Shown here piece after piece: positions 7,868 through 18,611 of a stretch of DNA of 64,000 nt. Origin of the DNA: Streptomyces barkulensis (GTDB lineage: Bacteria > Actinomycetota > Actinomycetes > Streptomycetales > Streptomycetaceae); assembly GCF_002843305.1 (NCBI RefSeq), contig NZ_PGSG01000110.1, forward strand, positions 124,001-188,000, given 5' to 3'. Numbering within the stretch: the stretch's first letter is position 1; every line of letters starts with the position of its first letter. The position numbers were made by a program, and so were the translations under genes. The notes beneath the pieces were generated by a model that saw nothing but the letters and a program-made list of their open reading frames with translations, was not told the DNA's origin and made no database searches.

Positions 7868-10062
7868 GCAGGGAGCCGGACGGGCTCGCGGAACTGCTGC
7901 CGCAGTGGCACAGGCTGCGGGACGGCGGACGCGGGACGCGGGGGGCGGGGGAGGAGCCCCTGCGCGCCCTGCTCGCCGTGATCGCCGAGCAGGTCGACCT
8001 CGTGCGCACCGGGGTGGAGCAGGCTTACGACGACTGGTTCGTGGAGACCGCCGCCGACTGGGTGCTGCCCTACCTCGGCGATCTGGTCGGCTACCGGCCG
8101 CTGCCCGGCTACGAGCGGGTCCTGGCCACCGGCCTGCGGGACGGCAGCCCGGACGACGTCTCGCGGCAGCGGCTGGCCCGCGCGCTCGCGCCGCGCCGGG
8201 ACGTGGCGTCCACGGTCGCCAACCGGCGCCGCAAGGGCACCCCCCACCTGCTGGAGGAACTGGCGCGGTCGGCGGCGGACTGGCCCGCGCGAGTGGTGGA
8301 GTTCTCCCGGCTGACCGCCCACCACCAGCCGGTGAGGCTCCACGGCACGGGCACCGCGGCGGCCGGCCGGCGGCGGCTCGAGCGCGGCCGTCTGGCCGAC
8401 CTGCGCGACGGGGCGGCGCTGGACCTGGCGGGCGGTCCCTTCGCCGCCACGGCGCGATCGGCGGACGTACGGCGCGCAGACTCACGCCGCACGCCCGGCG
8501 GGCACACCCCGGCCGGGGTCGGCCTGTACGTGTGGCGGCTCAAGCCGTACCCGGTCACGAACGCCCCCGCCTACTGCGTCGACCGGGCCCGCAGCCTCTA
8601 CACCTTCTCCATCCTCGGCAACGACACCCCGCTGGTGACCCGGCCCGAACCGGAACCGTCGGCCACCCACATCGCCGCGATCGACAACGTCCCCGCGTAC
8701 ATCCGCCGCCGGCAGCTCAGCGACCGGCTCGCGGACTACTACGGGCCGGGCAAGTCCTTCGTGATCCGGCGGGACGGGGACGGGGACGGGGAGCCGGTGC
8801 CGCCTTCGGACATCACCGTCGCCGACCTCACCGACTGGCGCTACCGCCCGCGCCGCGGCCAGGTCGTGGTCGACCCGGTGCTCGGCCGGATCGCCTTCGG
8901 CTCCCGCTCCGCTCCGCGCCGGGGCGTCTGGGTCGACTACCACCACGCCTTCCCCGACGACACCGGCGGCGGCGAGTACGCCCGCCCCGGCCGCACCACC
9001 CCCGACGCCGCCGCGGTCTACCGGGTCGGCCCCGGGCGGGCCCACCAGCGCATCATGGACGCCTACGCGCGGTGGCGCGAGGACCGGCGGGCCGGGCGCT
9101 GCGGCCCCGAGGGCGTCATCGAGATCACCCACAGCGGCGCCTACCAGGAGCAGCTCGACTTCGACCTCGGCCCCGGCGACCGGCTCCAACTGCGCGCCGC
9201 CGAGGGCGCCCGCCCGGTGATCCGCCTGCTGGACTGGTACAGCAACCGGCCGGACGCGCTCAACATCCGCGCGGACGAGGAGTGCGCACCGGGCCGGGAC
9301 GCGCCGCGCGTCACCCTGGACGGACTGCTGGTCAGCGGGCGCGGCCTGAACGTCACCGGCCCGGTCGGCACGGTCGTCGTCCGGCACTGCACCCTGGTGC
9401 CGGGCTGGTCGCTGGAGCCGGAGTGCGAACCGCGGTCGCCGGACGAGCCGAGCCTGGTCCTGGAGCGCACCACCGCGTGCGTGCGGATCGAGCGCAGCAT
9501 CCTGGGCACCGTCCAGGTCACCGGCGACGAGGTGGGCGCCGACCCGCTGGAGATCCACATCAGCGACAGCGTCCTGGACGCCACCGGCCACGACCGGGAG
9601 GCACTGTCCGGGCCCGACTGCCGCCACGCGCACGCCGTCCTGCACACGCACCGCACCACCGTCATCGGCGAGGTGTACACGCACGCCGTCGCCATCGGCG
9701 AGAACAGCGTGTTCACCGGACGGATGCACGTGGCCCGGCGCGGGACCGGCTGCCTGCGCCACTCGTACGTGCCGCCGGGCTCGCGCACCCCGCGCCGGTA
9801 CCGCTGCGTGCCCGGCCACCCGGTGCGGCCGGGGGAGGCGGAACGGACGCGCCCGCTGTTCGCGAGCGAACGCTACGGCACGCCCGCGTACGCGCAACTG
9901 GCCGACGACTGCCCTCCGCAGATCCTCCGGGGAGCGGAGGACGGCGCCTCCATGGGCGCCTTCCACGACCTGTACCTGCCGCAGCGCGAGGACAACCTGC
10001 GCGCCCGGCTCGCCGAGTACACGCCCGCCGGTACCGACGCGGGGGTCCTGTTCGTGACCTGA
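7864..10062 (+). CDS. Phage-tail-like protein of the injection system (tail/fibre region)
   Basis: A 732-residue protein. The N-terminal 90 residues (LPQWHRLRDG...LLAVIAEQVDLVRTGVEQAYDDWFVETAADWVLPYLGDLVGYRPLPG) match the phage tail-like family that follows the baseplate assembly proteins in contractile clusters. Residues about 400-600 have a run of short beta strands (VTLDGLLVSGRGLNVTG, VVVRHCTLVPGW, VRIERSILGTVQV, IHISDSVLDATG) that suggest a right-handed beta-helix, as in fibre or lyase domains. The fold of this part is inferred. No membrane segment or signal peptide is present. The start at 7864 is preceded by GGAAGG and overlaps the short upstream frame. It probably builds the outer baseplate or a fibre. 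Confidence 0.75.
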   Translation: MSREPDGLAELLPQWHRLRDGGRGTRGAGEEPLRALLAVIAEQVDLVRTGVEQAYDDWFVETAADWVLPYLGDLVGYRPLPGYERVLATGLRDGSPDDVSRQRLARALAPRRDVASTVANRRRKGTPHLLEELARSAADWPARVVEFSRLTAHHQPVRLHGTGTAAAGRRRLERGRLADLRDGAALDLAGGPFAATARSADVRRADSRRTPGGHTPAGVGLYVWRLKPYPVTNAPAYCVDRARSLYTFSILGNDTPLVTRPEPEPSATHIAAIDNVPAYIRRRQLSDRLADYYGPGKSFVIRRDGDGDGEPVPPSDITVADLTDWRYRPRRGQVVVDPVLGRIAFGSRSAPRRGVWVDYHHAFPDDTGGGEYARPGRTTPDAAAVYRVGPGRAHQRIMDAYARWREDRRAGRCGPEGVIEITHSGAYQEQLDFDLGPGDRLQLRAAEGARPVIRLLDWYSNRPDALNIRADEECAPGRDAPRVTLDGLLVSGRGLNVTGPVGTVVVRHCTLVPGWSLEPECEPRSPDEPSLVLERTTACVRIERSILGTVQVTGDEVGADPLEIHISDSVLDATGHDREALSGPDCRHAHAVLHTHRTTVIGEVYTHAVAIGENSVFTGRMHVARRGTGCLRHSYVPPGSRTPRRYRCVPGHPVRPGEAERTRPLFASERYGTPAYAQLADDCPPQILRGAEDGASMGAFHDLYLPQREDNLRARLAEYTPAGTDAGVLFVT

Positions 10063-10137
10063 ACCACCGGCCGGCCAGGAGCCCGGATCCGCAGACCTCG
10101 CAGACGTACGGAAAACCTTTCGAGGGGGACCCCTTCC

Positions 10138-11754
10138 ATGCACGCTGATCTCTCCCGCATCACCTTCCGGCCGGAGCGGCACTACTCGGCGGTGCTCGCC
10201 CAGCAGGGCCGTGTCCAGCTCGACGCGGACGCCAACGAGCAGACGGCGATCCAGCTGCACCGGGCCCGCACCGTCGCCGCCGACCTGATCGGACGGCACG
10301 GCGGGCCGGCCGGCGCCACCGGCTTCGCCATCGGGCTCGACAGCCGCGGCCACGAACTGGACGACCTGACCATCGGGGGCGGCCGCTACTACGTCGACGG
10401 CATCCTGTGCGAGGCCTCCCGCCCCGCTCCCGGCGACGCCGTCGAGGACGACGGCGACGGCGACGGCGACGACGGACGGCCCGACGGTGAGGACGGCGGC
10501 GGGGGCAGGGCGGCGGACCAGGCCGGCGACGCGGACGGGACACCCGCCCACTGGACCTACTGGGACCAGCCCGACGGCCACCGCGACCCCGAGCGGCCCG
10601 GCGACCGGCTGCCCACCGCCTTCCCCTACCTGGCCTATCTGAAGGTGTGGGAGCGGACGGTGACCGCGGCCGAGGATCCGGTACTGCGCGAGGTGGCGCT
10701 CGGCCCGTCGGTGGCGGACACCGCCGCCCGCGTCAAGGTGGTCTGGCAGGTGCTGGCACTGCCCGCCTCCGAACTGGAGGTGGAGGACGGCGAGACCGAC
10801 AAGGACGCCCTGCGCACCGCCTTCCACCGGTGGGCCGACGAGCGCTCCGCGCCGAAGTCGCGCATGGCGGCGCGCAGCCGGCGCCCCGGGCGGGCCGACG
10901 AGGACCCCTGCCTGCTGCGGCCCGACGCCCGCTACCGGGGCCCGGAGAACCAGCTCTACCGGGTGGAGGTGCACGAAGGCGGAACGGCGGACGAGGCGAC
11001 CTTCAAGTGGTCCAGGGAGAACGGCTCGGTGGTCCTGCCCGTCGACGGCCTCGACGGCACCTGGGCGGAGCTGGCCACGCTCGGCGAGGACGGCAGGCTC
11101 GACCTGAACACCGGGGACCGGGTGGAGTTCGCCGACACCGCCTACACCAGCCGCGGCGAGCCGCTGCCGCTGCTGAGGGTGGAGGAGGTGGACCTGCCCG
11201 GGCGGCGCGTGAGGCTGTCGGGGGAACCGGGCGGCGGCGTGGGCCGCCGCCCCGGGCTGCACCCGTACCTGCGCCGCTGGGACCACCGCGAGGCGCCGGG
11301 GCGCGGCGGACACGGCGCGCGCGGCCGGCTGAGGGGCGGGGCGGCCCGGGTCGAGGAGGGCCGCTGGCTGCCGCTGGAGGACGGCGTCGAGGTGTACTTC
11401 GAACCGGGCGGCGCCTACCGGCCCGGAGACCACTGGCTGATCCCGGCCCGTACCGCCACCGGGGCGGTGGAGTGGCCGGTGAACGCCGCCCGCAAACCGC
11501 TGCTGCGCGCGCCGGCCGGCGTCCAGGTGCACCATGCGCCGCTGGCCTGGGTGATGGGCGAGCACGGCGTCTCCGACCTGAGGCTGTCCTTCCGTCCCCT
11601 GGCCGGGCCCGTCCCCTCGGCGACCGAGGAGGAGCTGGCGGCCGAGGCCCGGGCGGAGGCCGAGGAGGAGGCCGCGGCGCGGGCGCCGGCCGCCCAGGGG
11701 GAGCCGGGGAGCGAGACGGACACGGCACCGGGCACACCCGAGAGGAGCGAGTGA
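10138..11754 (+). CDS. DUF6519 domain protein of the injection-system operon
   Basis: A 538-residue protein opening with MHADLSRITFRPERHYSAVLAQQGRVQLDADANEQ, the signature of DUF6519 proteins that accompany phage-tail-like clusters. FKWSRENGSVVLPV near residue 283 is a second conserved block. Between them an Asp/Gly-rich linker (about residues 103-135, DDGDGDGDDG) comes from a GAC/GGC repeat. The C-terminus (about 500-525) is a charged Glu/Ala helix. Its role is not established; the position suggests a structural or receptor-binding part. The ATG at 10138 has GAGGGGGA in front, after a 75-bp gap from the tail gene. Confidence 0.75.
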   Translation: MHADLSRITFRPERHYSAVLAQQGRVQLDADANEQTAIQLHRARTVAADLIGRHGGPAGATGFAIGLDSRGHELDDLTIGGGRYYVDGILCEASRPAPGDAVEDDGDGDGDDGRPDGEDGGGGRAADQAGDADGTPAHWTYWDQPDGHRDPERPGDRLPTAFPYLAYLKVWERTVTAAEDPVLREVALGPSVADTAARVKVVWQVLALPASELEVEDGETDKDALRTAFHRWADERSAPKSRMAARSRRPGRADEDPCLLRPDARYRGPENQLYRVEVHEGGTADEATFKWSRENGSVVLPVDGLDGTWAELATLGEDGRLDLNTGDRVEFADTAYTSRGEPLPLLRVEEVDLPGRRVRLSGEPGGGVGRRPGLHPYLRRWDHREAPGRGGHGARGRLRGGAARVEEGRWLPLEDGVEVYFEPGGAYRPGDHWLIPARTATGAVEWPVNAARKPLLRAPAGVQVHHAPLAWVMGEHGVSDLRLSFRPLAGPVPSATEEELAAEARAEAEEEAAARAPAAQGEPGSETDTAPGTPERSE

Positions 11755-11758
11755 CGCA

Positions 11759-12640
11759 ATGGCCACACCCCTGAGCGCCTCCAGGCTGGTCAAGGCACTG
11801 CGGGACGAGGGCCTGGAGGTCCGCGAGTACCGCGGCTGGCGCACCCACAACCGCAACCACAAGGGGCCCTGGGGCCCGGTGAACGGGGTGATGATCCACC
11901 ACACCGTCACCCGCGGCACAGGCCACACCGTCGAGCTGTGCTACGAGGGGCACTCCACGCTGCCGGGCCCGCTGTGCCACGGAGTCATCGACAAGGAGGG
12001 CGTGGTGCACCTGGTCGGCAACGGCCGCGCCAACCACGCCGGTCTGGGCGACGGCGACGTGCTCAGAGCCGTCGTCGCCGAGCGGGACCTCCCCGGCGAC
12101 AACGAGGCCGACACCGACGGCAACCGCCACTTCTACGGCTTCGAGTGCGTCAACCTCGGCGACGGGAAGGACCCGTGGCCCGAGGCGCAGAAACTGGCGA
12201 TCGAGAAGGCCGCGGCCGCCGTCTGCCGCGCGCACGGCTGGAACGAGAAGTCCGTGATCGGCCACCGGGAGTGGCAGCCGGGCAAGGTGGACCCGCGCGG
12301 CTTCCCGATGGGCACCATGCGGAGCCGTATCGCCGGGCGACTGGGCAGAAAGGCGGACGGCCCCGCCGAGCCGGCGCCCAAGCCGCCCGCGCGGTACGAG
12401 CCGTACCCGGGCGCGGACTTCTTCCGGGTCGGCCGCAGAAGCGCGATCGTCACCGCGATGGGCAAGCGGCTGGTGGCCGAGGGCTGCGGGCGCTACAAGG
12501 TGGGCCCCGGCCCCCGGTGGAGCGAGGCCGACCGGCAGTCCTACGCCGCCTGGCAGCGCAAGCTGGGCTTCACCGGCAAGGACGCCGACGGCATCCCCGG
12601 TCCCACCAGCTGGAGGAAGCTGCGCGTCCCCAACGTCTGA
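11759..12640 (+). CDS. N-acetylmuramoyl-L-alanine amidase (endolysin-like) with peptidoglycan-binding C-terminus
   Basis: A 293-residue amidase_2-type zinc amidase that cleaves the MurNAc/L-Ala bond of peptidoglycan. Zinc ligands appear as VMIHHTV (about 46-48), GHREW (about 168) and KVDPRGF (Asp, about 177), the His-His-Asp set of phage-type amidases. YGFECVNLG is the usual substrate-groove strand. Residues about 218-290 look like a peptidoglycan-binding_1 module ending KDADGIPGPTSWRKL. There is no signal peptide or membrane segment, so it must stay inside the cell or leave by another route. It starts only 4 bp after the DUF6519 gene, with GAGAGGAGCGAG as binding site, and is the last gene before a strong terminator. 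It could serve particle release or be a payload. Confidence 0.88.
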   Translation: MATPLSASRLVKALRDEGLEVREYRGWRTHNRNHKGPWGPVNGVMIHHTVTRGTGHTVELCYEGHSTLPGPLCHGVIDKEGVVHLVGNGRANHAGLGDGDVLRAVVAERDLPGDNEADTDGNRHFYGFECVNLGDGKDPWPEAQKLAIEKAAAAVCRAHGWNEKSVIGHREWQPGKVDPRGFPMGTMRSRIAGRLGRKADGPAEPAPKPPARYEPYPGADFFRVGRRSAIVTAMGKRLVAEGCGRYKVGPGPRWSEADRQSYAAWQRKLGFTGKDADGIPGPTSWRKLRVPNV

Positions 12641-12689
12641 CGACGCGCCACGCGCCCTCGCCGGCCGGCCACCGGGACTCCCCGGCACG

Positions 12690-12721
12690 CACCGGGCCCG
12701 GCCGGAGGGCCGGGCCCGGTG
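12690..12721. terminator. Bidirectional hairpin terminator
   Basis: A perfect 14-bp stem (CACCGGGCCCGGCC with its complement) and a GGAG loop lie between the convergent amidase and catalase genes. No T-run follows, as is common in this kind of genome. It probably ends both transcripts. Confidence 0.8.
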
Positions 12722-12735
12722 GAGGGCGGCGGTTC

Positions 12736-14958
<2,223 letters not shown>

Positions 14959-15019
14959 GTTCGCTCCTCCGTGTGGGGCAGACGGGCAACGGCACACTCG
15001 TCACCTGCGAACCGGACGT

Positions 15020-15040
15020 CGAAACGCGAAAAGCGAAAAG
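15020..15040. repeat. Three tandem heptamers upstream of the catalase gene
   Basis: CGAAACG, CGAAAAG and CGAAAAG follow each other without gaps, about 60-80 bp upstream of the catalase start. They stand out as an A-rich island in GC-rich DNA. They could be a stacked activator site or part of the promoter; I recognise no known motif. Confidence 0.4.
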
Positions 15041-15192
15041 TCACCTTCCTGTCCGTCCCGTCCGTTCCGGGCAGCCCCCCCCAAAAAACCCGGCACGCAC
15101 GCGGCCGTGTCTCCGGCAGGCCCTGCGCACACCCGCCCGGTTCGCCCCCGCCCCCGCCGTCGCCGTACCCGCCGCCGCTCCCGTCGCTTCCG

Positions 15193-15216
15193 CCGGCCCG
15201 CCGGCCCGCCGGCCCG
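15193..15216. repeat. Three tandem CCGGCCCG octamers
   Basis: Three perfect direct copies lie just past the end of the methyltransferase gene, in the gap before the catalase gene. They can fold on themselves and might help end transcription, but no clear single hairpin dominates. Confidence 0.4.
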
Positions 15217-15234
15217 GGCGGCTCCGGGAGCCCC

Positions 15235-16056
15235 TCAGGGCTTGCGGGCCACGCCGCAGTAGAAGGCCACCTCGTCGGGGAGTTCACCGGACGGTGAGGG
15301 CTCCGGCCGCCACCGCGAGCACGACACCACGCCCGGCTCCAGCAGTTCCAGCCCGTCGAAGAACCGCGCGACCTCCTCGGGCGTGCGCTGGTGGAGTTTC
15401 GGAGTACCGACGCTGTTCCAGTACTCGACCGCCGCGTCCACGTCGTCCAGCCCGGGGGCGGTGATGGTGTGCGACAGCACCAGGTGACTGCCGGAGGGGA
15501 CCGCGTCCATGAGCCGCCTCACGATCGCGCGGGCACGGTCGGTCTCCTCGACGAACATCACGATGCCCAGCAGCATGACCGCCACCGGCTCGGTGAAGTC
15601 CAGAGTCCTGGCCGCCTCCCGCAGGATGGCGTCGGGGTCGTGCAGATCGGCGTCGAGGTAGTCGGTGACGCCCTCGGGGGTGGAGGTCAGCAGGGCCCTG
15701 GCGTGCGCCAGCACGATGGGGTCGTTGTCGGTGTAGACGATCCGGGCGTCCGGCGCGATGCGCTGGGCGACCTCATGGGTGTTCTCGCTGGTCGGCAGAC
15801 CGGTGCCGATGTCCAGGAACTGCCGGACGCCCGCCTCGCCGGCCAGATGGGTCACCGCTCGGCCCAGGAAGGCCCGGTCGGCCCGGGCGTAGTCCAGGAT
15901 GCCCGGGTGGATGCTGCGGACCTGGTCGCCGGCGGCCTTGTCCACCTCGTAGTAGTTCTTGCCGCCCAGCCAGTAGTCCCACATCCGGGCCGAGTGCGGA
16001 ACGGTGGTGTCGATCCGGGCCGAAACCTGCTCGGATGTGGTCGTTCCATCTGTCAT
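15235..16056 (-). CDS. SAM-dependent methyltransferase, DUF574/Methyltransf_19 type
   Basis: A 273-residue protein of the SAM-dependent methyltransferase family (PF04672) that is expanded in streptomycetes and often controlled by adjacent small regulators. It shows the typical opening IDTTVPHSARMWDYWLGGKNYYEVDKAAGDQV, the SAM loop FLDIGTGLP (about residue 80), VYTDNDPIVLAHARALL and VMLLGIVMFV. The substrate is unknown. Start ATG at 16056 with AGGAGGGG upstream on its strand. Downstream, 276 bp separate it from the catalase. No paired DNA-binding gene lies next to it here. Confidence 0.9.
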   Translation of the reverse strand: MTDGTTTSEQVSARIDTTVPHSARMWDYWLGGKNYYEVDKAAGDQVRSIHPGILDYARADRAFLGRAVTHLAGEAGVRQFLDIGTGLPTSENTHEVAQRIAPDARIVYTDNDPIVLAHARALLTSTPEGVTDYLDADLHDPDAILREAARTLDFTEPVAVMLLGIVMFVEETDRARAIVRRLMDAVPSGSHLVLSHTITAPGLDDVDAAVEYWNSVGTPKLHQRTPEEVARFFDGLELLEPGVVSCSRWRPEPSPSGELPDEVAFYCGVARKP

Positions 16057-16213
16057 GGGAGCCCCCTCCTGAGGTTCTGCGCGATTGCTTCCGTCAAACT
16101 ACGCGCTCGAACTCGCCCTGGCAGCAGCTCTGTTGATCAGAGTCGGCAGTCGGCAGTCGGCGGTCGGCAGCCGGCCGGGCGGAAGCCGCTGCGAGGAGAC
16201 GGAAGGAGTCGGA

Positions 16214-17242
16214 TCAGAGCCCGGCGGCGTCCTCGTCCCCGTCCTCGTCCCCGTCCCCGTCCTCGGCGGTCAGCCCGGACTCGGCGGCGGCCAGCGCCGG
16301 TGCGTGGCCGAAGAGACCGGGCAGGCCGCCGGAGTGCAGCAGGACCGTGCGCTGCCCGGGCCGGACCGTGCCGTCCGCGACGGCCGCCGCCAGACCGGCC
16401 AGGGCCCGGCCGGTGTAGACGGGGTCGAGCACGAGCCCCTCGGTGCGCGCGGCGAGGAGAAGCGCGGACCGGGCCGGCTCCGTCAGCGTGCCGTAGCCGG
16501 CCCCCACCTGGTCCATGCGCAGCCGCAGCGACTCCGGTGGGCAGTACGTGCCGGTCAGGCCGGAGGCCAGACGGGAGACGGTGACGGCGGGGGCGGACAC
16601 GGCGCCGACGTGGACGCCCAGGACCCGGTGCGCGCCCAGCTCGCCGGCGAGCCCCGCCATGGTCCCCCCGGAGCCGACGGCGGTGACCACCGTGTCCAGG
16701 CCGGGAGCCTGGGCGAGGAGTTCGCGCCCGCACTCGGCGTAGCCCCGGGCGCCGAGCACACTGGAGCCCCCGAAGGGCACGAGCGACGGAACGGCACCCT
16801 GCCGGCTCAGCTTCTCGGCGATCTCGTGTGCGACGGAGTCGAGCGCGGCCGCGTCGGTGTCACCGGCCCACACCACCCGGGCACCGAGGAGCCCGTCGAG
16901 CGCGAGGTTCCCGGAGGAGGACGCCCCCGGACGGCCGGCGAGCACCAGCACGGCACCCAGGCCGAGCCGGGCGGCCGCGGCCGCCGTCAGCCGGGCGTGG
17001 TTGCTCTGCGGCGCGCCGGTGGTGACCAGGACGGTGGCGCGCTCGGCCAGGGCCGCCCCGCACAGCCACTCCAGCTTGCGCACCTTGTTGCCGCCACCGC
17101 CGAGGCCGGTGAGGTCGTCCCGCTTGATCCACAGGTCCTCCGCCCCCAGCCCGAGGGCGAGGGCCAGGCGCGGCGCGGGTTCCAGCGGCGTCGGCCAGGT
17201 GCCGAGGACCGCCCGCCGCGGAGCGCCGTCCGGTGTCGTCAT
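16214..17242 (-). CDS. D-cysteine desulfhydrase / ACC deaminase-like PLP enzyme
   Basis: A 342-residue fold-type II PLP enzyme. The Schiff-base Lys sits in GGGGNKVRKLEWL (about residue 50), followed by TTGAPQSNHARL, the QSNH motif of D-cysteine desulfhydrase and ACC-deaminase relatives; AVGSGGTMAGL binds the cofactor phosphate. Likely reaction: D-cysteine to pyruvate, sulfide and ammonia, though L-cysteate sulfo-lyase or a related substrate is possible. The ATG at 17242 (AAGGTG upstream) was chosen over an upstream frame rich in Arg. The last 15 residues are an acidic run of Asp, Glu and Gly encoded by a GTCCTC/GTCCCC microsatellite at about 16231-16265, unlike the rest of the family. Confidence 0.8.
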   Translation of the reverse strand: MTTPDGAPRRAVLGTWPTPLEPAPRLALALGLGAEDLWIKRDDLTGLGGGGNKVRKLEWLCGAALAERATVLVTTGAPQSNHARLTAAAAARLGLGAVLVLAGRPGASSSGNLALDGLLGARVVWAGDTDAAALDSVAHEIAEKLSRQGAVPSLVPFGGSSVLGARGYAECGRELLAQAPGLDTVVTAVGSGGTMAGLAGELGAHRVLGVHVGAVSAPAVTVSRLASGLTGTYCPPESLRLRMDQVGAGYGTLTEPARSALLLAARTEGLVLDPVYTGRALAGLAAAVADGTVRPGQRTVLLHSGGLPGLFGHAPALAAAESGLTAEDGDGDEDGDEDAAGL

Positions 17243-17496
17243 CCGTGTGGTCACCTTGGTGTGCCGTCCGTGAGCGGGGCTTCGGTGGAGTACATGGTGA
17301 CACACGGTGGCGGCGCACCGGGGAATCCGGTACGCCGCCAGGACACCGGCGCACCGCGGCGTACCGCACGGAACCCGCCGCCGCGCGGTTGACCGCCGGA
17401 AGTCGCGGGGACGGTTCACCTCCGTAAGGGTCTCCCGTATCCGGGGGCCGCGGCGCGACGCAGTGACGCAGTGACGCAGGAGGAGGAGACGGCGGG

Positions 17497-18480
17497 ATGA
17501 GAACGAACCGGCTGGGGCGCAGCACGGTCGAGGTCACGGAACTGGGCTTCGGCGGCGGACCGCTCGGAGGACTCTTCGAACCGCTGGACGACGACACCGC
17601 GGCCGGGGCGCTCGCGGCGGCCTGGGAGGGCGGGATCCGCTACTTCGACACCGCCCCGCACTACGGCATCGGGCACTCCGAGCGCCGCATCGGCGGCTTC
17701 CTGCGGAGCAGACCCCGGGAGGAGTACACCCTGTCGACCAAGGTCGGCAGGGTCCTGGTCCCGCAGGACCCGCGGGGCCGCACGGACGAGAGCTTCCAGG
17801 TGCCCGCCACGCACCGCCGGGTGAGGGACTTCTCCCGCGACGGGGTGCTGCGCAGTGTCGAGGACTCGCTCGCCCGCATGGGGACCGACCGCGTCGACGT
17901 GCTCTTCCTCCACGACGCGGAGGAGTGCTTCGAGGACGCGCTGCGCCACGGATACCCGGCGCTCGCCGAGCTGCGCTCCCAGGGCGTGGTGGGCGCCATC
18001 GGCGCGGGGATGCACCACACCGGCCTGCTGACCCGGCTCGTTGAGGAGACCGACGTCGACGTGGTCATGCTGGCCGGCCGCTACACCCTGCTGGACCACA
18101 GCGCCCTGGACGACCTGCTGCCCGCGTGCGCCGGACGCGGCGTCTCCGTGCTGGCGGCCGCGGTGTTCAACTCCGGGATCCTCGCCGAGCCGCGCCCGGC
18201 CGCAGGGGCGCGGTACGAGTACGCGCAGGCCCCGCCGGAGACGCTGCGGCGTGCGCACCGCATCGCCGACGTCTGCGAGGCGCACGGGGTGACGCTCCCG
18301 CGGGCGGCGATGGCGTTCCCGCTGCGTCACCCCGCCGTCGCGGGCGTCGTGCTCGGCATGCGCTCGGCCGGGGAGGTGCGGCGCGACATCGAGGCGTTCG
18401 TCGCGGGCGTCCCCGAGGGCCTGTGGGCCGACCTGCGTGAGCAGGGCCTGATCGACGAGCGCGCACAGGCGCCGGGTTGA
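17497..18480 (+). CDS. Aldo/keto reductase, D-threo-aldose 1-dehydrogenase-like
   Basis: A 327-residue NAD(P)-dependent TIM-barrel reductase. The catalytic tetrad is visible: Asp and Tyr in YFDTAPHYGIGHSE (about residues 49-54), Lys in STKVGR (about 82) and His in LFLHDAEE (about 135). The long insert after KVGR, with VRDFSRDGVLRSVEDSLARMG, is typical of the L-fucose / D-threo-aldose dehydrogenase and pyridoxal 4-dehydrogenase branch (COG0667). Start ATG has GGAGGAGG upstream, right after two GCAGTGAC repeats. It stands alone, divergent from the PLP-enzyme gene, and a modest hairpin follows it. Confidence 0.85.
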   Translation: MRTNRLGRSTVEVTELGFGGGPLGGLFEPLDDDTAAGALAAAWEGGIRYFDTAPHYGIGHSERRIGGFLRSRPREEYTLSTKVGRVLVPQDPRGRTDESFQVPATHRRVRDFSRDGVLRSVEDSLARMGTDRVDVLFLHDAEECFEDALRHGYPALAELRSQGVVGAIGAGMHHTGLLTRLVEETDVDVVMLAGRYTLLDHSALDDLLPACAGRGVSVLAAAVFNSGILAEPRPAAGARYEYAQAPPETLRRAHRIADVCEAHGVTLPRAAMAFPLRHPAVAGVVLGMRSAGEVRRDIEAFVAGVPEGLWADLREQGLIDERAQAPG

Positions 18481-18487
18481 GAAACCG

Positions 18488-18517
18488 CCCGGCACCGGCA
18501 CCGGGCCTGGTGCCGGG
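18488..18517 (+). terminator. Hairpin after the aldo/keto reductase gene
   Basis: CCCGGCACC pairs with GGTGCCGGG across a 12-base loop that can itself pair (GGCACC with GGTGCC). It lies 8 bp past the stop codon. Probable terminator. Confidence 0.5.
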
Positions 18518-18611
18518 AGCACCGCACGGGCGCGGGCGCGCCCGGCCGGGCATCCTGGACATCAGGGGGTGATCAGGCGGGGAACGCCCCCTGTCACCGG
18601 AAGGGGTGCCC

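Noticed and set aside
8482..11928. Long minus-strand open frame opposite the tail and DUF6519 genes
   Set aside because: Same cause; the composition is repetitive and no domain is visible. The forward genes have clear families, overlaps and ribosome sites.
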